Shown in pieces: positions 46,700-58,673 of a stretch of DNA of 64,000 bases. Every line of letters begins with the position of its first letter. The stretch's first letter is position 1. The stretch is from contig MU008168.1 of NCBI GenBank assembly GCA_010909165.1, positions 558,001 to 622,000 of the forward strand. The letters are read 5' to 3'. The position numbers and the translations under genes are program-made. The notes below the pieces were generated by a model. The model was not told where the DNA came from. It saw only the letters and a list, made by a program, of their open reading frames with translations, and did not search any database. Source of the DNA: Anthoceros angustus. Its lineage: Eukaryota > Streptophyta > Anthocerotopsida > Anthocerotales > Anthocerotaceae.

Positions 46700-48560
46700 T
46701 ATACTCCTCCATAAGTTTGGTGTTTCGCAAACCAAGGACAGATCCGCAGTTGATTTGTAATCGGTCCAAAGCCTGACGAATTTGCCCGTGTAGTGGTCGG
46801 GTCCAAAGCACAACGACCGTGTTTTGCTGTGTCAGATGAAAAACTAGTCCTCTTTCCCAATGACGAAAACAACATCACTTGCCATTCGCCCAGGCCGAGG
46901 ACTAGTTCATGACATGATTTTTTCTCGTTGACGCCCAAAGGCCAAGGACTAAAATGTACTCGGATTGACGAATGGTCCGAATGTAAGGTCCGATTCAAGT
47001 GTAGGAAGAAAATCCATTTCCCAACTACACGTACTTGCCTATCCCGCCCGCCTATATATATACGAAGACAAGGCCTTCCTGGACCATCCCGACCGTCATG
47101 AAAGGGAAAATACTCATTGGCCTTTGGAGCTTTCACATTGGCAATGAAGGGAACAAAACTCCTTGGCCTTTGCACCAATATGTCAATCAATGAATGGAAG
47201 GAAGACCTTGGCCTTTGGACCAAACCGAGAATCACCAAATGAAACGGCAAGTTATGCGACCATTGCGACCGCTTAGTGACCATTGCGGCCGCATAGGTGC
47301 GCCCATTACAACAGACGAACCGACGCTCCCACTAGACAATGCGGTTCCCAAAGGTGAGAAGAGGGAAAAGAGAAAAGAAGGGACAAGTATGGCGCCTATC
47401 CTTTATGACAAACATGTACAATCGAAGAATCATAGGTTGGGTAGCCCACATATAGGCAAAAACCACCGGGACTCTCGATGAAGCACCACCTGACGATGGT
47501 AGGCACTACTGATCTATTTAGAGTCCTACTTCCTTGGCCTTTGAACAAATGATATTTATGCGCTTAACAACCTACTAGCCCTTTTCCTTGGTTTATGATT
47601 TTCGTATTTTCTATATAGGTGGTGACCTATATATGTGTCGAGTAATCGTGCCTTACAAACATCGCGATGCACATAGGTTGATTGTGCCATGACAAAGATC
47701 TAGGTAGACATGTTCACATACATGACGTGGTCCAAAGGCCAAGGACGTTTCTTCCTATATATAGGCGTAGGGCGGATAGGCAAGTAGCGTGTAGTTGGTA
47801 GTCCATGGTTGGGTAGCCCACATATATAGGCAAAAACCGGAACTGCTGATGGAGTGCCACCTCACCGATGGTAGGCGTTAGGTATATTTGTAATCCCACT
47901 TGTCCTTGGCCTTGAACAATTGATATTCATGCAATCAAGAACGACTCCTTTTCCTTGGGTTATGGTGTTTACGTAGTTTGAATATAGATGCGACCTATAT
48001 ATGTGTCATAGTACCGAACATGCATCACGATGCACATAGATGGAAAAGGTGCCCATGATGAGCATCTAGGTATACATGTTCACATACTTCACATGTCAAC
48101 CATCCATCCACATGCATGCATACCATGTGCTTTCCATGTGCACATTTTCCTTGGGTTTTGATTTTTAGGTCTTTGTATATAGATTCGCGATGTATGTGTC
48201 GAGTACGCGTCAACATATATCACGATGCACATGCACATGGTATGTATGCATGATGCCCGTTGATGTGATGCATGTGACCATGTCTACGTAGATGCCGTGT
48301 CGGGCACCTTTTCCTTGGGTTTTGATTTTTATGTCTTCTATATCCGCACGTGACCTTTATATGTGTCATGGTACCCTTCCCGACATGCATGACGGTGCAC
48401 ATACATGGATTGTGCCATGGCACAAAGATCTAGGTACAAATGTTCGGATGCATCACATGTCAACCAGCCATCATGCATACATACCATGTGGATGCCATCC
48501 ATAGGCAATGCACATGTGACATTGGTCCAAATGCGAAGGACTTTTCTTCCTATTTATAGG
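46700..48560 (-). repeat. Right inverted arm with subterminal tandem repeats
   Basis: Reverse complements of the left-arm units occur at 47583, 47951, 48147 and 48311 (ttccttgggtt). The stretch near 47408-47450 (ACAATCGAAGAATCATAGG) mirrors 41135-41180. The arms face each other, as in an element with long, repeat-rich inverted ends. Confidence 0.8.
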
Positions 48561-48599
48561 CATGCAAGGCGGGGAAAGGCTACCGTAGATGCCATGGAT

Positions 48600-51560
48600 A
48601 GATGGCGAACACATCGGAAAAAGACGGAAGTGGTAGGTTGACTAGCGGTCAACGATCGTCCGGACTCAAGCAAGTTACGCTTAGAAGGTTGGAACCGGTA
48701 AATGAATCGAAAGCAGTGGCAACATGCGAGCGCAATGCGTGCGGTGTTGAAATCGAATAGCCGCAGCAGCCGGCAGCTTGGCGCGCGCCAAACAGTGCTG
48801 GTGGCAAGAAGTGATGCATTGGGGTGCCAAATGCCACCGAAAGTACAGACAAGCGAGTTTTTCGAAGTAAGTTGGGGCACACTCAAGAACTCCAAGTGCC
48901 ACTTTTCAAAGTGGAAGCTCACGAGCATAGGCGTTTTTGGGCGGGCGGGCGCGAGGTGGAAGACATGGAGCTCGACACACCCATGTCGCCCGGGACGGAG
49001 GAGGAGGCGACCGGAAGGCATGGCGGCCGGGGCATGAGCGCACTGACCGCCGTGTGACGATGAGAAATGGCCGGCGGGCGGGCGGGCGCTCGCCTCCGGC
49101 GGCGGCCGCAGCGCGAGGCGGTGGCGGCGGAGGGCCGCGGCCACACCGAGGCCGCGGCAGTAATGCTTGAAGAGGCGCCCACGGACGAGCATGCAGGCGG
49201 AGGGCTCCCGGTCGGTAGGGCATCCCGATGCCGCCGCTTGGTGGAGCCCTCCGCAGTATACCTGGGGCCCAACAAGCGCGTGCAATGAGGTGTCGCTTGC
49301 GCCCCAAAGGGTCTGTGCAGCGGATGGGCCGCCGGTTGCGCCCGCCCAAACCGGAGGGTGCGAGGGTGATTGCATGCACCGCAAGTCCCGGATCGCAGAT
49401 GAGGGTCTGGCGACACCGAGGGTCGCAGCGCAGCCGGACGCATGCGCAGGGCCGCAGCGGAGGATGACGGCGGCGGCAGCCGACGCCGCCCGTAGGGAAG
49501 GGGTGGATGACCGCACCAATGGCGCAGTGAGGGTGGTGGCCGCATGCGCCGCCAATGGCCGCAGCAGTGGGGATGGCCCGGCCGCATGCGCCGCCGAGGG
49601 CCGCAGCGCCTTCAGCCGCCGCAGCCGACATTCGCCCACCAACGGCCGCAAGGCGGCCAAGGATCGCAACCCATGTGGTTGCCAAGGCGGAGGTTGCAAA
49701 CATGAGGCGCATGCCGTGACGGAGGACCGGCATCCTTGCGCCTTCGTGGACGTGGGGGCGAGGCGGAGGAGGTGGGGGCGGAGGGGGAGGATGGTGGGGC
49801 AAGCGGCTCCGGGCCGGAAGGAGCCGCGGGGCGCCCGAGAGTGGAGGAGAACGAAACCGAGGAGGGAGAGGAGGCGCCGGACGACGGCGGAGACGTGGAC
49901 CGGGTTGCGAACAGGGGCGCCGTGGACAACAATCGGAAGACTGATGGTAAGTGACACGAATCCGTGGATCGCAATGTGTTTGACAATGCCGGTGGGTTCG
50001 CTTGTCATTGTCATGCCTCGTAATGCCGGTTGCAAGTGGTGAACTTTGCCATGCCGTACTCATATGTCCGCGAGTTGGGTTTGCGGTGTGGACGGAGTGG
50101 ACGAGACCAGCCCTACAGGTCATCTACGACAAAACGGAACTTCTCGCATCCGCTATACACGGGACGTGAGCCGCCAAGATCGAATCGAGACCGGGCGCGC
50201 GGCGAGCGAGGAGGCAGAAGGCGAGAAGAGGCCGAGCTCATCGTTGAGCTCGGCGGCCAGCGTGGCACCGGAAGAGGAAGAGGTGCGGCCGAGCAGGGCG
50301 CGGACCTAGCGTGGGGCGGGCGGTGGGCGAGCCAAGATGCAAGGCGAGAGTGCGGGAGGCGAACCCGGTGTGAATGGGGCCACCGGGGAGGGGCCACCGC
50401 CCAAGGCCGCAACAGGTGGGGCATCCACCCAATGGAGCTCCGAGTATGGTAGCAGCAAGTCCAATGCGATTGCAATCGACGCCATGACGGGCGCCATCGC
50501 CTCCTTCTTGAAGTGGTGGAGAAGGTGCGCAACGAGGGTCCACCGCACCGACATGGAGGGAGTGATGGACAGACTCGGACGGCCGACAACGCAGGAATGA
50601 TCGGCCGCTGCTCATGGAATACATGAACGCAAAGAATGGCCGCATCCTCCATGCCATCGGGCCAATGTGCAAGTGCGGGTGGTGGATGACCACCCTCCCC
50701 AAGAATCGCCCCACGCCCAGCCCGGGTCCCCCTTCCCATTGGTGCCGGGATGAACCGCCTCCCCAACCTCACAGGTGGACGGCCGGGTGCACTGCCTGCC
50801 ATGGCACACCTCCCATGTCCGTGAGGGATATTCCCCTCCAAGAAAAGCGAACGGAAGTCCAGGAGGAGCCAAGTTCGGAGCACAAGAGGATGGAGGGCCT
50901 CGCCCGAGGCTCTTCAATCGTGGGCGAGGGAGGAGGGAGCGCTCCCACCATGAGGTGTGAGCGCAGACTATGTTCGGATGTTTTTGGTTGAACGGCAGAT
51001 GCTCAGTGTGTCTGTAGGACCGAAGTGGATTTGTAGGACGCAGTGACATTGCCTGCTTTGATGAGGTTGAGGAGGGATAGTGTGAAGCATGTTCAGACCG
51101 TAATGCCCGCATTGCAATCCTTTCGCGTCGGGGTTTGAAAGGTGAAGTTACGATCATCTTCGTCTCAAGTCGCCCCATACATCCAATCGCAAGCACAACA
51201 AGCATGTTAGTAGGCAAGCACAAACGTAGGGATCGCTCCCACATCCCGCCCTTCCCGTATATAGTGAAAGCGCATGTAAGCGGAGGATTGCGTGGCCGAA
51301 CGCTGGCCATACACAACAAAAGTTCACGTGTGTATGTGTTGCCGCCATGTTTGTGTGTAGACCCGATGAAAACCCTAACACCGCCATCAAAAACATCTCA
51401 GACACCATCTAACACCGTGCCGGAACGTGATAGAATGTTTTTTCCCCGTAAGAACCCCGTGAAGTGTGGCACGATTATACGTGTATTATACGTGAGTATC
51501 GAAAAGATTCCGTGGCATATCCTCGTAGCGTACACCGAAAAGAAAGAAAGTCACACACAG
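48600..51560. other. GC-rich right flank of the giant element
   Basis: Many overlapping open frames reflect base composition rather than genes. One short stretch (50333-50600, +) reads plausibly as protein (SNAIAIDAMTGAIASFLKWW) and recalls Myb/SANT-like companions of plant transposons, but this is not supported beyond appearance. Confidence 0.4.
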
Positions 51561-51563
51561 ACT

Positions 51564-51590
51564 CCCGTGTGACGAGATCGGTATTCCATA
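51564..51590 (-). repeat. Right terminal inverted repeat (27 bp)
   Basis: Reverse complement identical to 29872-29898. Confidence 0.9.
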
Positions 51591-51596
51591 TTGGAC
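51591..51596. repeat. Target-site duplication, right copy
   Basis: TTGGAC directly follows the right terminal inverted repeat. Confidence 0.8.
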
Positions 51597-51903
51597 TCCC
51601 AGTGAGCGTGAGTCGTGACTCGACAGTCTGATGGTCCGACAAGCCTTATTTCAAAAATTAGGCTAAAACAAACCTGGGCTTGTCGTTGTTACAGGCAGCT
51701 CCCAGTGTGGAGGCTTCATGGCCTCAGCAACGGTAATAAGGAGTGTAATTTATATGGAGACTGGATTACGGACGACACGTGGTATACGAGCAGCAGCACT
51801 TTGGTGCTGCTGCCCCCATACCTCATATACCCTGCCTGCCAGCTCTCCTTCTGCTGCAGCTTCCTCCTCCAGCTTCTTACATATATGATTGCCAGCCTTG
51901 CAC

Positions 51904-52032
51904 GGGACTGCCTCTGTGCGGGATTGCTTCTGTGCGGGATTGCCCTCTGTGCGGGATTGCCTCTGTGCGGGACTGCTTCTGTGCGGGATTGCCTCTGTGC
52001 GGGATTGCTTCTTTGCGGGATTGCGTTTGTGC
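51904..52032. repeat. 16-bp minisatellite, eight copies
   Basis: Units of GGGATTGCCTCTGTGC (with gggac and cttct variants; one unit 17 bp) lie just upstream of the rhomboid gene, probably in its promoter or 5' UTR. Confidence 0.85.
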
Positions 52033-52203
52033 AGAATTTCCTGAGAAGTGCGCAAGTCACATCCACACGGGTCTCGAACTCTTCTCTTGTCGAGGGTCTC
52101 TGGAACACAGTGAAATGAACTTTGGGTGGCTGCAGCAAGGAGGTGCAATTGATGCAGGGCACGGGGGGTCGGCCATCTTTGCAAGGGCGAAGGGTTTTAG
52201 GCC

Positions 52204-54116
52204 ATGGAATTCTTCTCCCCGCCGCGTCAATGGCTTCAGTGCGTGGGCTGGATTCCCGGATTTCCCCGTCAATGTGATTGCGCTCCCCGGCTGCGGATTT
52301 GTAGCGTTGGCTGCGGGAGCCCACATGCAGCTGCAGCACATTTTGAGCAACACTCTAAGGGAATTCACGGTATGTGGGTTGAGTTCGTGCACCTAGGACC
52401 CTGTAGAAAGGGTTCCTGTTCTCACGGTTCCTACAGCTGCTGCAGTCCTAGTAACCTAGTTGGGTGTTCACGTCCTCAGGACTCGGAGGGAAAATGCCGG
52501 CTACGTCGCCTCACTTCTAAGCAGCATTTGAAGTGCGCATTGGATTCATTTGGATGGAAGCATGGACTTGGAACTGCGAGGGACTGGGCGTTGCTGTCCA
52601 GCCCCTGGTTCTCTCTGCTTCACATGGGGGAGAAGAAGCAGATGAATCTCAATTTATTTCCCGTCATGGCCTCCATGGGTGAAGGTACATCAGTTGGAGC
52701 TTACGACTCTCCAACTCCTTCTCCAAAGTCATCTGAGGACCGGTCTACTGGCCGTGTATTGACGAATTGCATTCTTGGGTTGAACATCCTGTAAGTTGTG
52801 GTCCTTCTAGAGATTTTTCGATCTAATGTGGCCCTCGTTTTAAAGGAGTGGATACTACGGCTATAGGGATGATCATTTGGCCTGACATGCTTGTGGAAGG
52901 TGGGGCATGTTGCAGGATGTACTTTGCACAGATGGCGTCTGCTGGGGAACTTCTATTGTGGGGAGCTAAGGTATCAAAATGCACGAGCTTCCAGGAGTAG
53001 TAACCACATTGTGTGGTGTTGCTTAATCTGCCTCTGTACTTTCAACGTTGTTCTGAAGTGCCTGATGTAATAGGTCAATGGACTGATTGATCAAGGTCAA
53101 CTTTGGAGGCTTGTCACTCCAGCGTTGCTTCATGCAAATGTTGCGCACCTTATGGTCAGTTTGCTTCTCGACCTCGTGTTGTTAAGTAGTCTGTTCTTTG
53201 CTCGTCAATGGTAGGCATATTTATGTGTGAAATGCGGGCAACCTAATGAGTAGTGGGTGGTTCTGGTTTGCAGGTGAACTTGTATTCTCTGAATTCAATT
53301 GGCCCAGCGGTGGAAAACTTGGGCGGACCTAAAAGATTCACGGCTGTATACATAGCTTCTGCAATTGCAAGTAAGCTTTCCCAGGTTGGCTCCGGTTCGT
53401 TTGGTGTGAACGATCTGACAGCCGGATTAATTTCTTTCTGGACTGGCAGGTAGTACTTGCAGTTATTTTATGTGCAAGACTCCTTCTGTTGGAGCATCTG
53501 GAGCGATTTTTGGACTGGTAAGCGTTGTTGCAAATTCCCCTTCTTTTTCTAAATTGGGAAGATTCATACAAGTACCTGGCGATAGTAATGTGGTTTGTCT
53601 CCTCTTTGCATTTTCACCTCAGGTGGGTGCTTTGGCGGTGTTTTTAGCAAGGCATATGAACATCTTAATTGGAGGGAAGCGGAGCCTACAGGAAGTTGCT
53701 CGTGTCATTGTTGTCAATATGGTATGTATGTCAGCTGATAGCAATGCCAACGCTACTGCCTCTTGTATTACTGGTTACGAGTAAGAACCCGCATTGATTT
53801 TCTGATTGCCATGGTGGCTGTTTCAGGCCTTTGGTTTGGGGAATGATAGTATCGACAATTGGGGCCATGTAATGCTTCACCCCTGACTTCTTCGCAAGTG
53901 CAAAGTTCAGCGTTGCTTTTTCTTTCTATTCTGGCTTAGTATTTCTCACATCGTGGATGGGTGCAGGTTGGGGGATTGATTGGTGGGGCTGCTATCGCAT
54001 TGTTGATAGGCCCTGTTTATGCTTTAGAGACTCCTCCGAACGGGGGAAAGAGGCTCCTGGTGGACAGGTCTCCCATTCTTCGCTTGCTGCCAGCACGAAG
54101 GCGCGTTAAGGATTGA
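52204..54116 (+). CDS. RBL10: Plastid-type rhomboid intramembrane protease (RBL10-like)
   Basis: The 8-exon model encodes 392 residues with matching phases. Exons: 52204-52790, 52916-52970, 53074-53154, 53274-53370, 53450-53517, 53623-53721, 53827-53868, 53967-54116. About 190 residues, likely including a transit peptide, precede the first membrane segment ([19 protein letters not shown]). Then come [40 protein letters not shown], the active-site serine in [12 protein letters not shown], and the catalytic histidine in IDNWGHVGGLIGG. Arabidopsis RBL10 of this type sits in the plastid envelope and affects lipid metabolism. The gene starts about 600 bp from the edge of the giant element. The N-terminus is uncertain: a donor-like gtatgtgg near 52370 allows another 5' exon arrangement. 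Confidence 0.88.
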
Positions 54117-54728
54117 TGCCCAGGAATGAAGTTCTTCACGCAGAATTGAATGTTATGAAAATTATATTCATTATTTGATTCTTACTCAACTCATTCTTTT
54201 CCGACCTTCAGAAGGTTGGTTGACGTGCGAGAAGTGGGACTGCATGCCTAGGGAGATGTTGGAATCAACTGCCTGGCCTGGCAACGGGTTCAACTTGTAC
54301 AGCTAAGATTCTCGGATCCTTTATCTTGGAGCAGAGACTTGGACGATAGAAGATTCGAGACTTGTGATCCTTCGAGGAGGTCCATGGACGTCAACTCTCT
54401 TCAACCTTGTACACGAAGAACTTCAGTGCTTCGACCGTCAAGCACACCTTGCAGACGATTCACGCCAATTATTGTAAACATCTCACATATATCCCATGGG
54501 AGACCAAATTCCAAGACGACATTTGAAAGTTTGCAATTCATAAATAACCTTCAATGCTGGTACCACACGTCTTTCATCTTCGCAACCTTGTCCGAGCAAG
54601 TGACTGAAGGATCAAGCAAGAACAATACTAGAGTTACGTATTCGTGTCAAAGTGGAAGACGTCTCCGCGTAGTTGGAACTCTTGCTTAGTAGTCAGACCC
54701 TCTTAGATTAGTTGTTTGTGAAGATATA
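54117..54728. other. Convergent intergenic region
   Basis: Holds the 3' ends of the rhomboid gene (+) and the NPF-motif gene (-). No other feature is recognised. Confidence 0.45.
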
Positions 54729-57314
54729 TTAAGCACTAGAATTCAAAGAATAGAAGGAGCCCGCCGTGCTACGCATGGACTTCCAACCTTGTTCTCCATC
54801 TGGCCTTGGAAGGCAAGGTTCACTGCCTTTGGGAGAGGGCTCCAAGCTACTTCTCAAATCGTCGCGATGTGAGATATCTCGGTTTTTGTCAGTGACTTGA
54901 TTGGTTTCCACCGTTTCTTTAGACCGATTCCTATGCTCGGTCTGAGACACTTCGGAATGGTCCGACGGTATCTCAAGCAAACGGGAACACTGAACTGTAC
55001 CGCAAGCATAATGGGCCGAGAAGGAATCTTCCTCGAGCTCGCTGCACTTGAAAGTATTGAGCTCTCCAATATTCAGACCATCTGAGGCCTCCAAGTCCGC
55101 TACATTCTCATTTTCAGAGCCCTCAAGCGTAAGAAGTGGGTTAGTTGGATAGGCGCATGAAAGGAAAGGGTTAGTCTGATAGGAACATGGGAGGAACGGG
55201 TTAGTCTGGACCTGGAAAGGCGCTCCTGAGGGAGCACTTTCCTTCTGCCCGTCTGCATCTCCTGGCACACCAGGTGCAGCGGGAGAAGGGGCTCCGTTAG
55301 CAGCAAGAGCAGGGGCTTCTGATGTTGCAAAACTGGAATCTGGCGAATCAGCTGAAGGAAGACTGTCATCAGAGCTGAAGACATCGTAATCCACTAAGTT
55401 CAAAACTATGGCATTCTCTTCCGAGTCTGTGTTAAAATCACTCACATCCTCTTCAGGCACATCAATATCAGAGGGAGATTTGGCTTCAAAACCAGACCCA
55501 GTAGTTGTAGGAGACGCCAAAGCAGCACCTACTGAACCAACCGGATCATTCTCCACTGCAGTGACAGGAGGAGCAGCTACTATGTCAACAGGATCAGGCT
55601 GACCGTTTCCTTGACAAGTTTTCGACAAGACATCATCTCCCGGGTCTGTTGGGAAATTCCCTTGCTCCAGCCAGATCCTGTTGACAGCACAGTTCTTTGA
55701 GGGTGTGCGCAGTTCTCCCAAACTTGGCTCCCAACCAAGAACAGAAGTTAGATACTCCCGGGGAGACACCTGTTTCTTAGGGGAAGCTGCTCTGTCACAG
55801 TGACGAGACCACATATTCCTATTTCCTCTCTCTGCCAAACGAGAAATCCTGCCCAACGCCCTCACACGTTGAGATGACACCCCAGCCAACGGAGGCAAGC
55901 TTGTGTTAGATGTAAAGGACGACGAGGAGGCAGAACCCAGCTCAGACGAGTCAACGTATTTCAAAACCATGGAGTTAGCATGATCTGCTGCTTCAAGAGG
56001 AGGTGCGGACATTTCTCGTACCTCCACATTCTCTTTCCCTTTCCGCCAGACCTCAAACCGTCGGGGCTCCACTTCACCAGACTTCGGTGGTTGCTGCAAT
56101 CTGGGGCCGGCCGGTGCCTCTGCTTGATCCCTTGCCGCCTGATCCCTTGGTTTGGAGCTCTGCCGCTGCAACCACTTGTGCAAGCTCAAGCTCTTGAACT
56201 TCGGGGACTCAGACTGTGAGTCCACGCTCCCACTGCTACTCATCCTGGAAGGTGACCGCCTTGCAGACTTGGAAGAGAAAAGTCTTCCAAGCTTAGACGC
56301 AAGCTTGGCGGAGAACGCCCGAAACGCGGAAGTCGATTTCTTCTTCTGCTCCCGAGAAAAGAAAACCGGCAGGGTAGTCCCCGGTTTGATAAACCGGACA
56401 GACTGCGACAATCGACCCGGTAGCTGATCTTCAATATGAGCAGATTTCTCAAATTCCTGCAGGGCAATTTCCGCCGCCTCCTCCTCCTGGATCTCTGGAG
56501 ACACAGGGAGCCGCCTCCCGTTCAACGATCCGGCAGGAGGAACTGGAACTTCCGATTCCGTTTTGCAGTCTCCCGCGGAAGTGTTGCTGTCCACCGCAGC
56601 ATCGAAGCTCCGCAGTGCCACGGCCTCATCCACCCACGCCTTGGTCCTGGACAGCTTGTCTGGTCCGCTGTTGTCACCGATTTTCACAGGATCGATAGTG
56701 TCTATGTTGGCCTTTATGGTGCGACAGGAGTATCCAGCTTTCCTCCTGTTCCCTCCACCGAGAACCTGATTCTCCGATGGATTACCAAGGTCACTCCTTC
56801 CTAACGACTCCTCGCAAATTCGGTGCTCCCCTGTTATTCCCGGATGCAATTCTCCCCACTTCTGCAGATCGGAATCGCACACTTCTCAAGGCTCGACACG
56901 AGGATTCAGGAAACAACGACAAACAAACCAAAACAAGGAAACAAATTGCGAGCTTCAGAATTGACGATGCGGTGAGACTTCAGTCACCTCGAAAGCTCCG
57001 GAAGCACCGCGAGAATTCGGCGCCAGGCCCGCCCCTGCCCTAGCAGAAACAGCGGCCCGAGGCTCTCTTGCAGAGGCAGATCGCCAGTCATGTCTGGTGA
57101 TGTTGGCAGCATCTGCCGTATTACTGACATGGATGTTGAAGGCTTTGGATTCGGTGAGAACAGATTCGCCCCGTGCTGCAGAGTTGAGAGCTGCCTTCGC
57201 CCTGGCCGTCTCCTTCTCCTTCAGAGCTTCAGCGGCCTGAACCATCATCTCCTTAACCTCATCGTATGACAGCCTAGGCTCCGGCGCGAACCAAGAGCCC
57301 CGGGAAGACGACAT
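54729..57314 (-). CDS. Unknown disordered protein with NPF motifs
   Basis: Two exons (57314-56988 and 56861-54729, phase 0) encode 819 residues. The donor is GAG/gtgact and the acceptor ctgcag/AAG. The start ATG begins MSSSRGSWFAPEPRLSYDEV. Most of the protein is Ser-, Glu- and Pro-rich and looks disordered, with basic patches (SKSARRSPSRMSSSGS). Near residue 600 a short repeat reads QTNPFLPCSY, QTNPFLSCAY, PTNPLL: two NPF motifs and one decayed copy. NPF tripeptides are ligands for EH domains of endocytic adaptors, so a trafficking link is possible. I do not recognise the family, and no membrane segment or enzyme motif is visible. The long first-frame extension upstream of 56861 lacks an ATG, which supports the intron. 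Confidence 0.7.
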
Positions 57315-58159
57315 GTCTGTCCCCCAACTCGGAACGGCAACCGAAGAAGCCTGCCCAGCATGGGACGGTGTAGCGCAGTCCCTTCCGGATTTCCGACACC
57401 TACCAACCTCGCATGCGAGACTACCGCCAACTAGACGTTCAACGTCCAGACGGCATGGATTTCGAGCTGCTTCGAATCCGCCACGAGGCGGGAGGCGGCA
57501 GAGAATCCCGGGCCACTCCCAGTAGCCTGTGCCAGGACGGAGGAGGAGGACGGAGGAGCTAAATCAGGACTGGCACTGTACACATGCCACGCCGGTGGCA
57601 GCGGACGACGCGGCGGCGAGCCCGTCCAAGCGGACGGTCGCCCGTACACAACCGCGTACGGAGCGAAGCGGTGCCGTACGGCAAGTCAGGCGGCCATGCC
57701 CAGGCCACGCCGCTCGCCGAGCCAGCCGGTCCCCAGAGTCCGCCATTTGGAGGCGCCGGCAGCCTCTACTTTCACGGGACGACTCATTCAAAAACGCAAA
57801 GTTCGTGGTTAGGTGAGCACGCAACACATAATGTGCTGCCGTATTCGGATTCGCCTAACAACCTCTGGGGTCTGAGCTAAGCAACAGCGCAGATCGCAGC
57901 AGGCTCGCCTTGCCTTTGCAGCCAAGCCAGCCTCCTCCACCCTTGGCTGCTTTGTTTCACTCGGTTAGGGCAACCCGCCTTCCACACGGCAACGTGGCGT
58001 CGTTGTTCGCAATGACGCGAGGCCGTGGCTTTGTCTCTCTTGTTGTCGTCCGCCCGCGTCCTGTCATGGAATATGATCGAAATGCGCATCGTAATCTGCT
58101 TGCTCCCTGATCGTCGCTCACGAGCCACCCGAGGCTGGCGTCGCTTACTTCTGTTGAGA
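57315..58159. other. Intergenic region
   Basis: GC-rich promoter side of the NPF-motif gene, then sequence without recognised features. Short open frames on both strands are not supported. Confidence 0.4.
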
Positions 58160-58500
58160 CAGTCAGGCGGTCAGGAGGCACAATCTGTTGGTTCTCCTGG
58201 TATTCGACAGAGATAAAAGCGACAAGTGGTTTTTGTCGAATAAGAGAAGTTGTTTGTCAGGCTGCGGAGCCCTTGTGGAAGACTCTGAACTTCATGTTCC
58301 CAAGCGGTCCATTTTGCGAGACGATGATGTAACAGTCAGGCGGTTAGCAGGCACAATCTGTTGGTTATCCTGGTATTCGACAGGGATAAGCAGAGAAGTG
58401 GTTTTTGTCGAATAAGAGAAGTTGTTTGTCAGGCTGCGGAGCCCTTGTGGAAGACTATGAACTTCATGTTCCCGAGGGGTCCGTTTTGCGAAACGATGAT
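58160..58500. repeat. 173-bp direct tandem duplication
   Basis: Two copies (58160-58332 and 58333-58500) start CAGTCAGGCGGT and share GTCGAATAAGAGAAGTTGTT and CTGCGGAGCCCTTGTGGAAG, with few substitutions. They lie just beyond the 3' end of malate synthase. Confidence 0.9.
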
Positions 58501-58673
58501 ACAACAAAGTCGTTGTTGCTCGGTACACTTAGCGACCAGATCGTAGTCGGTTGCTGCGCTGCTGCTGCTCCTGGATTTGTCGAGGAGACATCATTTGTAT
58601 GACGATGATAAGGAAAACCGTTATAATCTCTTTTAACATGACACAAACAAAAGCATAGCATGGACAGACAGCT

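Larger units (their letters stand above)
29872..51590. mobile_element. Giant (21.7 kb) terminal-inverted-repeat DNA element, family unassigned
   Basis: The ends are perfect 27-bp inverted repeats starting TATGGAATACC and are flanked by a 6-bp direct repeat TTGGAC. The inside is GC- and CpG-rich with no long intact gene. It contains tandem duplications at 31.85-36.35 kb and 36.84-39.66 kb, inverted repeat-rich arms at 39.9-41.2 and 46.7-48.6 kb, and traces of a hAT-like transposase near 45.5 kb. A 6-bp duplication does not fit hAT (8 bp), Mutator (about 9 bp), CACTA or PIF/Harbinger (3 bp). Polinton/Maverick elements make 6 bp, but I see no protein-primed polymerase or integrase. It may be a non-autonomous element that has grown by capture, duplication and nested insertion. 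Confidence 0.8.

Noticed and set aside
48554-50123. 493- and 405-codon minus-strand open frames
   Set aside because: Both overlap in different frames, are composed of Ala/Arg/Pro/Ser runs and show no domain; base composition explains them.
29872-51590. Polinton/Maverick element
   Set aside because: The 6-bp duplication fits, but the inverted repeats are only 27 bp, do not start with AG, and no polymerase, integrase or capsid-like gene could be found.
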